64,000 nucleotides of DNA from Norana najaformis (GCA_964023275.1 OZ029914.1:45859437-45923436), one strand, 5' to 3'; shown: positions 53,301 to 55,961, numbered from the stretch's first letter. Made by a program: numbers and translations. The notes: generated from the sequence alone by a model not told the origin.

Positions 53301-54760
53301 CAAAGACAATGTTGGGCAACCAAAGACAATGTTGACCAACCTAAGGCAATGTTGGGCAACCAAAGACAATGTTGCTTTAGGTTGGCCAACATTGCAACCA
53401 AAGACAATGTTGGCCAACCTAAGGCAATGCTGAGCAACCACAGTCAATTTTGGGCACCCAAAGACAATGTTGGGCAACCAAAGACAATGTTGGGCAACCA
53501 AAGACAATGTTGACCAACCTAAGGCAATGTTGGGCAACCAAAGACAAAGTTGACCAACCTAAGGCCATGTTGGGCAACCAAAGGCAATACTGAGACCAAA
53601 GGCAATATTGAGCAACCAAAGACAATGTTGGCCAACCACTGAATGTGGTGAGGACATGTGCCATGGCTAACAAAAATGAAGCTGCCAATACTTCATACCC
53701 ATGGCTCCTAAAGGGACTGCTCCTCTTCCTCCTCTTTCCTCTTCCTCCTTCCTTTTTCCCTCTTCCTCCTCCTCTGCCTTGTCCTCTTTCTCCTCCTCCT
53801 CCTTCCTCTTCCTTCTCTTCCTCTTCTTAGGATCACATTGTAGTAGTAGTTACAATGTTTAGCGACATCTTAGGGCATCAAAGGCCGTTGACGTTGCCCT
53901 CCTCCTTTATCCAGGCTTGGGACTGGCACTACCCGACTAAAGGCAGTGGCGGAGAAGGATCACACTGTATTTCAATGTATTGCTTTTATATTGTTTGTTT
54001 TTTATATTGTTTGTTTTTATATTGTTTGTTTTTATATTGTTTGTTTTTTATATTGTTTGTTTTTATATTGTTTGTTTTTATATTGTTTGTTTTTATGTTT
54101 GTTTTTATATTGTTTGTTTTTATATTGTTTGTTTTTATATTGTTTGTTTTTATATTGTTTGTTTTTATATTGTTTGTTTTTATATTGTTTGTTTTTATAT
54201 TGTTTGTTTTTATATTGTTTGTTTTTATATTGTTTGTTTTTATATTGTTTGTTTTTATATTGTTTGTTTTTATATTTTTTGTTTTTATATTGTTTGTTTT
54301 TATATTGTTTGTTTTTATATTGTTTGTTTTTATATTGTTTGTTTTCTGGCACTTCTACTGAATCCACCAAAAACCCTAGGAAACTAGAACAATGACGGTT
54401 TACATTTGTTATTCCATAACTGAAACTTACCGAGTCTGAATGTCCACCGGACGTCGTGGAAGTCACCTGCTTCTTAAGTTTCGCTTTCTGTTTCTTATTG
54501 CTCGTAAACGACGACTTTTTGGCGACCGACTGCGACTTTCGTATGCTTGCAGTTTGCAGTTTTGGTGACTTTGATAAGTTTGAGTTTGGGGTGACGATAA
54601 CCGGGTTTGGCACGACATCTTGTTGGAGTTTCTGGGATGAACTGCCGAGGGAAATACGTTCGGAACCCTGCGGGTACTTTAGCTGGTTGTTGTTGCCCAC
54701 CGCCTGTGCTGCCTTTACCTGGGAGTCAGGCGATTTCTTGTCTATTGAATCTGACGACAT
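10013..54760 (-). CDS. OSBPL3/6/7-like: Oxysterol-binding-protein-related protein, ORP3/6/7 subfamily (whole gene, 23 exon positions)
   Basis: Lipid-transfer protein expected to bind and exchange sterol and/or PI4P at membrane contact sites, joining the ER (through VAP) to other membranes. Exons 5' to 3': 54760-54431, 33513-33274, 29402-29349, 27563-27450, 27064-26875, 25827-25714, 24698-24601, 23693-23586, 23025-22863, 22358-22219, 20712-20575, 19767-19672, 19004-18945, 18407-18267, 17781-17707, [copy A: 17096-17007, 16303-16244, 15696-15556, 15077-15003], 14551-14414, 14227-14164, 13480-13402, 13224-13083, 12324-12180, 11663-11537, 10937-10815, 10118-10013. Using one cassette copy gives about 994 residues; vertebrate ORP3/6/7 are roughly 840-960. 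PH domain about 172-268; FFAT core EFYDAAE 579-585; acidic tract about 597-606; ORD from about 627, with [10 protein letters not shown] at 708-717 and EQVSHHPP at 732-739; C-terminus PKLW-stop. All junction phases agree. Family and domains are recognised from conserved motifs; the exact mRNA is not verified. Confidence 0.93.
10615..10815 (-). repeat. About six 33-bp units, each starting with a 5'-splice-site-like motif
   Basis: On the minus strand each unit reads G(T/C)AAGTTTTGCCTCTA and then TTTATGTGTCTTCT-like sequence. The first unit is the real donor of exon 22; the second also has GTAAGT; the rest have GCAAGT or GCAAGA. Confidence 0.9.
10815..10937 (-). CDS. OSBPL3/6/7-like: ORP exon 22: C-terminal charged helix (residues 919-959)
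   Basis: [20 protein letters not shown] continuing [12 protein letters not shown] and ending HSPKWF; matches the RYLEEGN...EKQRxEELQRxRR helix. Acceptor TGTTCTAG, donor TTCAC|GTAAGT, phase 2. That donor is the first of a tandem run of donor-like units. Confidence 0.95.
11537..11663 (-). CDS. OSBPL3/6/7-like: ORP exon 21 (residues 877-918)
   Basis: [20 protein letters not shown] then [11 protein letters not shown] (family: YGFTxFAIELNEL...LPPTDxRxRPDQR). Acceptor TGATCAG, donor AAAG|GTAGAA, phase 2. Confidence 0.95.
11878..12010 (-). mobile_element. Retrotransposon 3'-tail fragment related to family E
   Basis: GTAATCTCGAGAAATTCTAAAGC followed by CAGCTTATTCGTAAGCAC, an inverse 3' UTR. A sister fragment at 60425-60545 shares CACCAGCTTATTCAAAAGCAC and the following GTCAAGTCAGAGGGGTTGTCC. 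Another tail piece is at 31035-31130 (+). Confidence 0.65.
12180..12324 (-). CDS. OSBPL3/6/7-like: ORP exon 20 (residues 829-876)
   Basis: [20 protein letters not shown] then [14 protein letters not shown] and CIWRP (family: YWSSNxHEVQG...RLFGKWHEGLY...CIWKP). Acceptor CTTTTCAG; donor CCAG|GTGTGC, phase 1, opens straight into a TG/TATG-rich tract. Confidence 0.95.
12650..13095 (-). repeat. Minisatellite that includes the exon 19 end and donor
   Basis: On the minus strand GACCTTTGCCAAGGTAACTG-like blocks recur about every 70-90 bases together with TGGTGATATTGTGCATT and TATGTATTGTGCATGTTGCT. The copy near 12800 keeps CCTTTGCCAAG|GTAACTG exactly. Confidence 0.85.
13083..13224 (-). CDS. OSBPL3/6/7-like: ORP exon 19 (residues 781-828)
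   Basis: Completes Arg, then [20 protein letters not shown] and [10 protein letters not shown]...CKLTFAK (family: WNKVTSCIHNxLSGxRWIEHYGEV...CKLTF). Acceptor ATTGTAG, donor AAG|GTAACC, phase 0. The exon end and its donor recur as part of a minisatellite in the next intron. Confidence 0.95.
13295..13385. repeat. GGTAAGGTAAATTCA tandem repeat
   Basis: Irregular units of AAGGTAAGGTAAATTCAGG in ORP intron 18, related in style to the intron 1 array at 51175-51725. Confidence 0.75.
13402..13480 (-). CDS. OSBPL3/6/7-like: ORP exon 18 (residues 755-780)
   Basis: Completes Asp, then [18 protein letters not shown] and VVNVRLT; the NKFWGKSxE motif is conserved in the family. Acceptor CTTTTTCAG, donor ACCAG|GTAAGA, phase 2. 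Confidence 0.94.
14164..14227 (-). CDS. OSBPL3/6/7-like: ORP exon 17: VSHHPP signature (residues 734-754)
   Basis: Reads [21 protein letters not shown]. Together with AEQ of exon 16 it makes the OSBP fingerprint EQVSHHPP; the paired His contact the PI4P phosphate in known ORP structures. Acceptor ATTTTCAG, donor CAGG|GTGCGT, phase 1. Confidence 0.96.
14414..14551 (-). CDS. OSBPL3/6/7-like: ORP exon 16: ORD signature part 1 (residues 688-733)
   Basis: 46 codons, phase 0/0: [34 protein letters not shown], ending AEQ. The KPFNPxLGETYE block is diagnostic of ORPs and lines the lipid tunnel. Acceptor TGTTTTAG, donor CAG|GTACGT. Confidence 0.96.
15003..15077 (-). CDS. OSBPL3/6/7-like: ORP exon 15', copy A
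   Basis: 25 codons ending DPFERM, phase 0 exit at ATG|GTAAGA. It is the copy next to exon 16, so it is the one more likely to join [15 protein letters not shown] directly. Confidence 0.87.
15556..15696 (-). CDS. OSBPL3/6/7-like: ORP exon 14', copy A: start of lipid-binding domain
   Basis: 47 codons with protein identical to copy B; two synonymous differences (Pro CCA versus CCG, Ala GCT versus GCC). Acceptor ATTCCAG, donor CAG|GTTGCT. Confidence 0.85.
16244..16303 (-). CDS. OSBPL3/6/7-like: ORP exon 13', copy A: acidic tract
   Basis: 20 codons, [20 protein letters not shown]; the single Ile/Leu difference from copy B is the only amino-acid substitution between the cassettes. It has the same pair of competing donors (GTGTGT in phase, GTGAGT out of phase). 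Confidence 0.72.
17007..17096 (-). CDS. OSBPL3/6/7-like: ORP exon 12', copy A: second FFAT exon
   Basis: 30 codons, phase 0/0, same as copy B except for an in-frame loss of 6 bases (Ile-Ala) and one synonymous change. EFYDAAE is intact. Acceptor TTGATAG, donor GAA|GTATGA. Whether it is spliced together with, or instead of, copy B cannot be told from sequence. Confidence 0.8.
17176..17285 (-). repeat. Short retroposon family F, copy in duplication A
   Basis: Shared block GGCATCAAAGGCCGTTGACG to CTAAAAGCAGTGGCAGAGTT. Other copies: 19842-19937 (duplication B), 28595-28706, 53845-53956 and, opposite, about 7115-7185. (TAGTAG)n on the plus-strand 5' side suggests the sense strand is minus with an (ACT)n tail. 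Confidence 0.7.
17464..17552 (-). pseudogene. Decayed copy of ORP exon 11 (copy A of the duplication)
   Basis: Aligns end to end with exon 11 but lacks about seven separate blocks of 5 to 20 bases, including the donor region and the acceptor, while the retained bases are almost unchanged. The frame is broken and neither splice site survives, so it cannot be a working exon. The next functional exon in copy A is 17007-17096. Confidence 0.85.
17707..17781 (-). CDS. OSBPL3/6/7-like: ORP exon 15, copy B (residues 663-687)
   Basis: 25 codons, phase 0/0: [14 protein letters not shown] then [10 protein letters not shown] (family: [15 protein letters not shown]...DPxERM). Acceptor AATGTAG, donor ATG|GTAAGA. 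Differs from copy A only at synonymous sites (Tyr TAC versus TAT, Leu CTA versus CTG). Confidence 0.93.
18267..18407 (-). CDS. OSBPL3/6/7-like: ORP exon 14, copy B: start of the lipid-binding domain (residues 616-662)
   Basis: 47 codons, phase 0/0, with [18 protein letters not shown] and [13 protein letters not shown]; family sequence is (S)[15 protein letters not shown]...LNEPLNTLQ. This is the lid and first strand of the ORD. Acceptor ATTCCAG, donor CAG|GTTGCT. Protein identical to copy A. Confidence 0.93.
18945..19004 (-). CDS. OSBPL3/6/7-like: ORP exon 13, copy B: acidic tract (residues 596-615)
   Basis: 20 codons: [20 protein letters not shown], equivalent to the SEEEESCTSE block downstream of FFAT in vertebrate ORPs. 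Acceptor TTTGCAG. The phase-0 donor CCT|GTGTGT is chosen because exon 14 starts in phase 0; a better-looking GTGAGT 4 bases further on would break the frame. Confidence 0.75.
19672..19767 (-). CDS. OSBPL3/6/7-like: ORP exon 12, copy B: FFAT motif (residues 564-595)
   Basis: 32 codons, phase 0/0. Contains [18 protein letters not shown], matching TEFFDACEVLLSASSSENE of ORP7. EFYDAAE fits the FFAT consensus EFFDAxE with a Tyr for Phe, so VAP binding at the ER is expected. Acceptor TTGATAG, donor GAA|GTATGA. It has two extra residues (Ile-Ala) compared with copy A. Confidence 0.9.
20010..20110. repeat. TCTAA-tailed short repeat, family D
   Basis: (TCTAA)n, then TATAGAGCC, AATGCCCAAGGCATCAATCG and ATGGTC. 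Related copies: 21428-21525, 25995-26095, 34040-34125; opposite orientation 1890-1975, 38335-38430 and 52745-52802. Always the same order: pentamer run, TATAGCGCC-like box, GGCATCAATCGATGG box. Confidence 0.7.
20110..20560. repeat. (GGAAACAAGACCAT)n minisatellite
   Basis: About 30 units of 14-15 bases with small variants, in ORP intron 11, ending about 15 bp from exon 11. Open frames through it (ETRPWKQ and similar) are a by-product of the unit length and are not genes. Only a collapsed trace remains in copy A (17370-17430). Confidence 0.92.
20575..20712 (-). CDS. OSBPL3/6/7-like: ORP exon 11: helix and linker before FFAT (residues 518-563)
   Basis: 46 codons, phase 0 at both ends: [19 protein letters not shown] (family: ...LRxRLxRIHAES), then a Pro-rich linker ending PPSEK. 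Acceptor TTAACAG, donor AAG|GTAAGA. A (GGAAACAAGACCAT)n minisatellite starts about 15 bp into the following intron. A decayed copy of this exon lies at 17464-17552. Confidence 0.9.
21868..22218 (-). mobile_element. CR1/L2-like element 3' end (family E) at the exon 10 donor
   Basis: About 95% like 5690-6375 by eye, in the same orientation as the ORP gene, ending in (GATTAC)n at 21868. Its truncated 5' end lies exactly at the ORP exon 10 boundary: family E has AATAAACTCCCGCCAG where the intron begins GTAAACTCCTGCCAG. Confidence 0.85.
22219..22358 (-). CDS. OSBPL3/6/7-like: ORP exon 10: VHSSL helix (residues 471-517)
   Basis: Completes Val, then [20 protein letters not shown], matching VHSSLSSVLAALTMERDQLR of ORP7. 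Ends QTLAE in phase 0 at GAG|GTAAAC. The intron sequence from this donor onward is CR1-like retrotransposon sequence, so the splice site was apparently supplied by an insertion. Confidence 0.92.
22863..23025 (-). CDS. OSBPL3/6/7-like: ORP exon 9: linker (residues 417-470)
   Basis: Begins [18 protein letters not shown] (ORP7 has LHGSVPNLSRYLE) and ends with a helical stretch, [14 protein letters not shown]. Acceptor TTTTTCTAG, donor GAAG|GTGAAG, phase 1. Confidence 0.88.
23440..23580. repeat. (AGAC)n/(AG)n tract at exon 8 donor
   Basis: Purine-rich on plus, (CTGT)n on the transcribed strand, beginning within about 5 bp of the exon 8 donor. Confidence 0.9.
23586..23693 (-). CDS. OSBPL3/6/7-like: ORP exon 8: lysine-rich linker (residues 381-416)
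   Basis: 36 codons, phase 0 to phase 0, with [14 protein letters not shown]; equivalent to the basic PKKGKR segment of ORP6/7. Acceptor GTTCCAG. The donor TCG|GTCGGT is weak and runs straight into a (CTGT)n tract, so the exact 3' end is the least certain part. Confidence 0.75.
24190..24430 (+). mobile_element. Non-LTR retrotransposon 3' end, family H
   Basis: Encodes [20 protein letters not shown] then NGLPL, an RT C-terminus, ends GAGTAG-like stop and a (AATACAATACAGT)-type tail. Inserted in ORP intron 7 against gene orientation. A tail-only inverse fragment is at about 4675-4735. Confidence 0.78.
24601..24698 (-). CDS. OSBPL3/6/7-like: ORP exon 7: coiled-coil linker (residues 348-380)
   Basis: Completes Glu from exon 6, then [20 protein letters not shown], a Leu/hydrophobic heptad stretch in the position of the ELNRLLQNLE helix of vertebrate ORP7. 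Acceptor AAATTTAG, donor GAG|GTACTT, exit phase 0. Confidence 0.85.
24715..24970. repeat. About 68-bp tandem repeat of TTAACTA/TTAATTA boxes
   Basis: Three to four units built from CATAGTTAACAAATACC, ATAGTTAATTAATAACATAC and TTAATTAATAG. Begins 17 bp upstream of exon 7. Confidence 0.88.
25220..25620. repeat. (AGAC)n/(AGAG)n degenerate array
   Basis: Low-complexity GACAGACAGAGAGA-type DNA in ORP intron 6, about 95 bp from exon 6. A similar patch lies at 40720-40840. Confidence 0.9.
25714..25827 (-). CDS. OSBPL3/6/7-like: ORP exon 6: Gly-rich stretch and coiled linker start (residues 310-347)
   Basis: Enters in phase 1 (completing Asp) and exits in phase 1. It encodes a run of six Gly followed by [19 protein letters not shown], matching the QGKLAAWLQD-type segment after the PH domain in ORP3/6. 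Acceptor TTTTCCCAG, donor AAGG|GTTAGT. Confidence 0.88.
26335..26600 (+). mobile_element. Non-LTR retrotransposon 3' end, family I
   Basis: Encodes [20 protein letters not shown] and ends GRERL-stop, then GCGCTTTACAAAT and an (ATTACA)n tail. A second, shorter copy of the same end is at 26735-26858, whose tail stops about 20 bp from ORP exon 5. Confidence 0.82.
26735..26858 (+). mobile_element. Non-LTR 3' end, family I, short copy
   Basis: CGGGAGCGCCTCTGATGAG and GGCGCTTTATAAATGTCAG followed by four ATTACA units; same family as 26335-26600. Confidence 0.8.
26875..27064 (-). CDS. OSBPL3/6/7-like: ORP exon 5: end of PH domain and Ser/Pro linker (residues 247-309)
   Basis: Begins [10 protein letters not shown], the C-terminal PH helix with its invariant Trp, then [15 protein letters not shown] (ORP3 has SKLRHHRMYRQNEI). 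A Ser/Pro-rich linker follows. Acceptor ATTGTAG abuts a (TTGA)n array; donor ATTG|GTAGGT, phase 1. A retrotransposon (ATTACA)n tail ends about 20 bp into the next intron. Confidence 0.93.
27065..27310. repeat. (CAAT)n / (CGAT)n array
   Basis: Irregular CAATCAATCGAT units directly abutting the exon 5 acceptor; on the transcript strand this is TTGATTGA in place of a pyrimidine tract. Confidence 0.9.
27450..27563 (-). CDS. OSBPL3/6/7-like: ORP exon 4: PH-domain core (residues 209-246)
   Basis: 38 codons, phase 0 to phase 0, containing [19 protein letters not shown] and ending LIYHLK; matches the HGCIDVGLSV...IYHLKV core of ORP3. Donor AAG|GTCAGT. The acceptor (TTCACAAAG) lies only about 25-30 bp from a 340-bp (CAT/CAC)n array, which reads as GGT/GAT repeats on the transcribed strand. 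Confidence 0.93.
27590..27935. repeat. (CAT/CAC)n trinucleotide array
   Basis: About 340 bases of CAT and CAC triplets. The long His, Thr/Ile and Met/Val open frames through it on both strands are artefacts. It lies about 30 bp upstream of the exon 4 acceptor. Confidence 0.95.
28595..28706 (-). repeat. Short retroposon family F beside the foldback element
   Basis: Same core as 53845-53956; the nested inverted-repeat element begins directly after it. Confidence 0.7.
28714..29100. mobile_element. Nested inverted-repeat (foldback/MITE-like) element
   Basis: Inner arms: CTAGAATGAAGTTGTGTAAT at 28772 and its near-complement ATTACTACACAACTTCATTC at about 28983-29002, continuing inward with TTATAATAATGATGATATGT against ATATCATTATTATAA. 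Outer arms: AACTTCATCCTAG at 28714 and TTAGGATGAAGTT at 29088-29100. The loop holds (TA)n and (CA)n runs. Confidence 0.75.
28735..29900. repeat. (TA)n/(CA)n/(GTGT)n microsatellites in intron 2-3
   Basis: Several patches: 28735-28750, 28845-28862, 28900-28935, 29005-29090 and 29790-29830, 29870-29883; exon 3 (29349-29402) lies among them. Confidence 0.85.
29349..29402 (-). CDS. OSBPL3/6/7-like: ORP exon 3: PH-domain strand (residues 191-208)
   Basis: A 54-base micro-exon, 18 codons, reading [18 protein letters not shown], which directly continues GWHK of exon 2 as in ORP3 (GWHKRFF...). Acceptor TTGTTAG, donor GAT|GTGAGT, phase 0 on both sides. Confidence 0.93.
29930..30115 (-). mobile_element. 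Non-LTR 3' end, family G, second copy
   Basis: Starts with (ATACA)n at 29930, then the ACGCGCC and TAATTAGTTATAG 3' UTR and the [13 protein letters not shown] codons; truncated at about 30115. Lies in ORP intron 2. Confidence 0.78.
30640..30845 (+). repeat. tRNA-derived SINE, family C
   Basis: GCGGTGGTGTAGTGGTACGG head with GTCGTGGGTTTGAAGC as a degenerate B box; body ends CATCACCATC. Single copy in this window. It overlaps a 216-codon minus-strand open frame that I therefore do not call as a gene. Confidence 0.65.
31131..31959. other. Intron 2 interior
   Basis: A purine-rich patch (GGAGGAGAAGAAG) at 31290-31360 and otherwise featureless DNA. Confidence 0.5.
31960..32420. repeat. (TATA)n/(TATG)n/(TG)n microsatellites
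   Basis: Patches at 31995-32060, 32230-32300 and 32370-32410 in ORP intron 2. Confidence 0.85.
32650..33240. repeat. ATGATCATGGGTAAG minisatellite
   Basis: Units mix ATGATCATGGGTAAGTTGAT, CTTCGTTATAGCTGTGGC and ATCATGGTTGTGG. About 590 bases in ORP intron 2, starting some 34 bp from exon 2. Frames open through it are not genes. Confidence 0.92.
33274..33513 (-). CDS. OSBPL3/6/7-like: ORP exon 2: acidic leader and first PH-domain strand (residues 111-190)
   Basis: 80 codons, phase 0 at both ends. Acceptor TTTCCAG, donor AAG|GTCAGC. It begins with an Asp/Ser run, then has [12 protein letters not shown] (vertebrate ORP3 has a similar W-E-V-V-E-G-L block). It ends [12 protein letters not shown], the first PH-domain strands. 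An internal Met (codon 39, ATG at 33399) sits just before the PH block and could start a shorter isoform. A 13-mer-type minisatellite starts about 34 bp into the following intron. Confidence 0.93.
33781..33962 (+). repeat. tRNA-derived SINE, family B
   Basis: Head GGCATGGTAGCCTATTAGTT with GGGTTCGAGCC B box, body TAGGGACCTTGAGCAAGTCC and 3' end GCTTAATAAATGTAGACA followed by (TAA)n. Other copies: 63456-63640, 63660-63830, inverted 39205-39375, and fragments at 28325-28392 and about 9075-9170. Confidence 0.8.
34253..34885 (+). mobile_element. Non-LTR retrotransposon RT C-terminal fragment (family J)
   Basis: 183 open codons, 5'-truncated: [61 protein letters not shown]. This is the standard region after the RT in endonuclease-RT elements. 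The 3' UTR ends GGCGCTATATAAATTGTC with (TTA)n. It is a dead 5'-truncated copy in ORP intron 1. Confidence 0.85.
34886..35671. other. Intron 1 interior, AT-rich
   Basis: No frame, tandem repeat or known element seen. Confidence 0.5.
35672..35960 (-). repeat. SINE family A, two joined fragments in inverse orientation
   Basis: The GGACGAATCCCAAGATCCTG and GACGAACCCCAAGGTCCTGG blocks are two copies of the same body piece, about 130 bases apart, both on the minus strand. The tRNA-like head is missing. Confidence 0.75.
36190..36640. repeat. (TCCA)n / (TCGA)n array
   Basis: Tetranucleotide DNA with an internal repeated 50-60 base block (CATGAGTCATCCGTCAGCCC) at 36416 and 36475. ORP intron 1. Confidence 0.92.
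36771..37000 (-). promoter_or_regulatory. CpG-rich block with a strong 5' splice site: possible alternative first exon of the ORP gene
   Basis: 36650-36960 is exceptionally rich in CpG compared with its AT-rich surroundings and contains no simple repeat. On the minus strand it ends at GATGCTCGG|GTGAGT (exon end 36771), phase 0 in the frame that is open through the block. It lies about 3.3 kb upstream of exon 2, whose internal Met (33399) directly precedes the PH domain. Inference: an internal promoter giving a form without exon 1. The 5' end is not defined. Confidence 0.4.
37130..37372 (+). mobile_element. CR1/L2-like 3' end, family E fragment
   Basis: Shares the CACCATCCACCATAGCCGTC to CTCGAGCTTACAATTACG part of family E, with tail. 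Strongly 5'-truncated. Confidence 0.8.
38588..38737. repeat. 150-bp dispersed repeat, copy 1 (copy 2 at 40303-40455)
   Basis: AGGCCACACTGATAGTGCTC through CATAACAGTGTCTGCTGTTT and CAGAAGCCAGAGGAATTCAC occurs in both, same orientation, 1.7 kb apart. No coding signal; type of element unknown. Confidence 0.8.
39205..39375 (-). repeat. SINE family B, inverse copy
   Basis: Reverse complement reads GAACCTTGAGCAAGTC and then TAGATAGTGGTGCTTGATAA, the family B body and 3' end. Confidence 0.75.
41515..41760. repeat. (TCC)n pyrimidine tract
   Basis: About 245 bases almost purely C and T on plus; mirror-like, so triplex (H-DNA) formation is conceivable. A shorter similar tract lies at 53715-53828. Confidence 0.9.
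42080..42600. repeat. TATG/TATA microsatellite region
   Basis: (TATGTA)n, (CTGT)n and a triplicated block ATGTATGTAAGTACATAAGT, then (TATATG)n. Confidence 0.9.
43425..43765. repeat. About 57-bp minisatellite with a hairpin in each unit
   Basis: Six units of CTTCATCTTATGCCTCTGAG, GAGTTTCCACAGAGGCAT and a AAACAGGTGTATTGC spacer. ATGCCTCTG and CAGAGGCAT form a 9-bp stem around an 11-base loop. Confidence 0.9.
43766..45099. other. Intron 1 interior with one coding-like patch
   Basis: A plus-strand frame of 118 codons at 43750-44106 has balanced composition ([14 protein letters not shown]) but no recognisable domain or clear splice sites. The rest, including 44110-45060, shows nothing but a TCTAATC patch at 44340. 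Confidence 0.35.
45100..45480. repeat. (GTAT)n array with a 60-bp higher pattern
   Basis: GTTTGCATGTATGTATG and GTGTGCATGTATGTATG alternate about four times in a 60-base cycle. Confidence 0.92.
45862..45905. repeat. (TA)n tract
   Basis: About 22 perfect TA units, preceded by a (TAGA)n run at 45800. Confidence 0.95.
46303..46572. repeat. 28-bp minisatellite, near perfect
   Basis: About ten identical units of ACATTCACAGCTGAGACTC + AAAGCACAT. Only the last unit shows a change (GAGTCTC). Each unit carries CAGCTGAG. Confidence 0.95.
46585..46770 (+). mobile_element. Possible CR1/L2-like 3' fragment
   Basis: AGCTCTTCACTCACGACTGA then AAACTTTTCAAACTATC resembles the family E block coding for [12 protein letters not shown], and is followed by a similar C-rich 3' UTR. 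Divergent; assignment tentative. Confidence 0.45.
47240..47665. repeat. (CATA)n array
   Basis: CATACATACATA with recurrent TACATGCCTACATAC and AAATACATACATAGATACAT variants. Begins downstream of a TATATAAATACC retroposon-type end at about 47085. Confidence 0.93.
47936..48225 (+). repeat. SINE family A, most complete copy
   Basis: Starts GGCACGGTGGTCTGTTGG, a tRNA-like head with A box, then GGTTCGACTCC B box and the family body; ends in a T-rich tail (TACTTTTTTACTTT). Just downstream lies the 25-bp satellite. Confidence 0.82.
48292..50125. repeat. 1.8-kb satellite of 25-bp units
   Basis: About 73 head-to-tail units of 25 bases (GTAATCTAATCC + AATATCATCTAAT), almost perfect. The only regular variant is CTAAT versus CTAGT at the unit end. 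The unit itself is built of TCTAA-type pentamers. It lies in ORP intron 1 next to a SINE. Confidence 0.97.
50126..51174. other. Intron 1 interior
   Basis: A short direct duplication (CATCAATTCTAGGTCACCAT) at 50535 and 50565, a CATA patch at 50895-50950, nothing else. Confidence 0.5.
51175..51725. repeat. About 53-bp minisatellite (GGTAAGGTAAGATAAGGCAA)
   Basis: Ten units of GATAAGGCAACATAAGGC, TAGGTAAGGTAAGATAAGGC and AACTGAGGTTTGACT. Long frames across it are artefacts. Confidence 0.92.
51730..52564. other. Intron 1 interior
   Basis: Paired TATTCCCATA...ATGTCC phrases near 51970 and 52045 look like a decayed repeat; GTAT run at 52362-52430 followed by a TATATCGTGCC retroposon-type end. Confidence 0.5.
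52565..52745. repeat. AAGGTCATACAAAGTTCAT tandem repeat
   Basis: Units of about 11 bases grouped into larger blocks of about 33 (CATGCAAAGTTCATATGAAG); ends at a family D fragment (52745-52802). Confidence 0.85.
53165..53640. repeat. 20-bp minisatellite (GGGCAACCAAAGACAATGTT)n
   Basis: Some 23 units, with variants ACCTAAGGCAATG and CCACAGTCAATTTT arranged in a larger repeated pattern. Confidence 0.93.
53845..53956 (-). repeat. Short retroposon family F
   Basis: Begins with GTAGTAGTAGTTACAATG and shares the GGACTGGCACTACCCGACTA core with 28595-28706. It sits between a pyrimidine tract and the 15-bp repeat of intron 1. Confidence 0.7.
53980..54345. repeat. 15-bp repeat (TTTTTATATTGTTTG)n
   Basis: About 24 units, ORP intron 1, starting some 85 bp after the exon 1 donor. 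The KQYKN-repeat frame running out of exon 1 comes from this array. Confidence 0.95.
54431..54760 (-). CDS. OSBPL3/6/7-like: ORP exon 1: start codon and N-terminal extension (residues 1-110)
   Basis: Opens with ATG at 54760; an in-frame TGA lies 12 bases upstream (54772-54770), so this start is well bounded. The 110 codons are Ser/Lys/Gln-rich without an obvious domain, with a basic run ([10 protein letters not shown]) near residues 88-97. The exon ends HSDS in phase 0 at a textbook donor, GTAAGT. The next exon begins [10 protein letters not shown], so the join gives a continuous Ser/Asp patch before the PH domain. The open frame running on past the donor is only intronic 15-bp repeat. That it is joined to exon 2 across 21 kb is inferred from phase and content, not seen directly. 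Confidence 0.75.
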
Positions 54761-54772
54761 GAGGCCAGCTCA

Positions 54773-55574
54773 TATGACGTCAAATCTACAAAGACACAAC
54801 CAATGAACAACGACTTTAAAAGTGTCTGCCTGCACTATTAAAAGTAATGTCTGGAAATAGCAGAAACTAGTGTGGTTCATAGAGACATATTGGTATAGTC
54901 TGGTAATAAGGACAAACTGTGGCTTACATGCAGAAATTTTTATCCAGACATGATATAACAAATAAAAGAAGTGGCTTACAAGCACACACTTTTATTCAGA
55001 CATCAAATACAGGACCTCACTTACTGGCAACATTTGGTGGACTTCCGTTGTGTCATCAGAGAATTTCAGACACTTTATTGATCACCAAAAATTGCACTGT
55101 ATTACTGATAAAATAATGCAGAATACATCACACCAACAGAAATATTCTTTGTAGCATCAAGCCAAACCATTTTGACTTTTCATAACTGATATAAAATGTG
55201 TTTCTGGCCACTGAAGAAAAAAGGTACTCCATCTTGAATCTTTTGTCCAATTATTGTCGTTTCCCTAATTAGCAGTATCTGTTTGTATCAGACATTAGTT
55301 TATCAAGTGTCACGTCGGCCTCGTGTGGCCACGTTGGCAAAACATACAGGAGACTAGAGTATTCCAACGTCAGGTCCGAAAAAGCAGAACCAAGGACGGA
55401 AACGCTGTCAACAATAGGAAATCTGCAATTCCAGAAATTCACTCGCTCCAGCCGGATGCCCATTAGCAATACAAATGAGCAATGGTACAATACAATGGCC
55501 GCATTCTTTTATCACGCGCTTCTTAGGCATTTTCCAGAATCAGCACCAAACTAAAATTCGGAATGCATTTAGTG
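54773..55574. promoter_or_regulatory. 5' flank of ORP exon 1
   Basis: Directly upstream of the exon 1 start. No TATA box or CpG island stands out. The transcription start, and any non-coding first exon, cannot be placed from sequence. Confidence 0.3.
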
Positions 55575-55940
55575 ACATAAATCATGGTACTACCTTGAAG
55601 TGGTACTAAATTCATGGTACTGCCTAGAAGTTATACTAAATTCATGGTACTACCTTGAAGTGGTACTAAATTCGTGGTACTGCCTAGAAGTTGTACTAAA
55701 TTCATGGTAATACTTTGAAGTGGTACTAAATTCATGGTACTACCTTGAAGTGGTACTAAATTCATGGTACTGCCTAGAAGTTGTACTAAATTCATGGTAC
55801 TACCTTGAAGTGGTACTAAATTCATGGTACTGCCTAGAAGTTGTACTAAATTCATGGTACTACCTTGAAGTGGTACTAAATTCATGGTACTGCCTAGAAG
55901 TTGTACTAAATTCATGGTACTACCTTGAAGTGGTACTAAA
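55575..55940. repeat. 30-bp minisatellite with a 60-bp two-unit pattern
   Basis: Alternates ACTACCTTGAAGTGGT and ACTGCCTAGAAGTTGT, each followed by ACTAAATTCATGGT. Frames are open on both strands because 30 is divisible by three. Related array at 59010-59430. Confidence 0.93.
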
Positions 55941-55961
55941 CAGTCAAGGTTAACCTAAAAG

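Noticed and set aside
53855-54395. Hydrophobic Phe/Leu/Val/Cys repeat frames on the plus strand
   Set aside because: Translation of the same 15-bp repeat; all three frames are open.
54032-54430. KQYKN-repeat protein tail continuing exon 1
   Set aside because: A perfect GTAAGT donor ends the exon at 54431; the remainder is the 15-bp intronic repeat.
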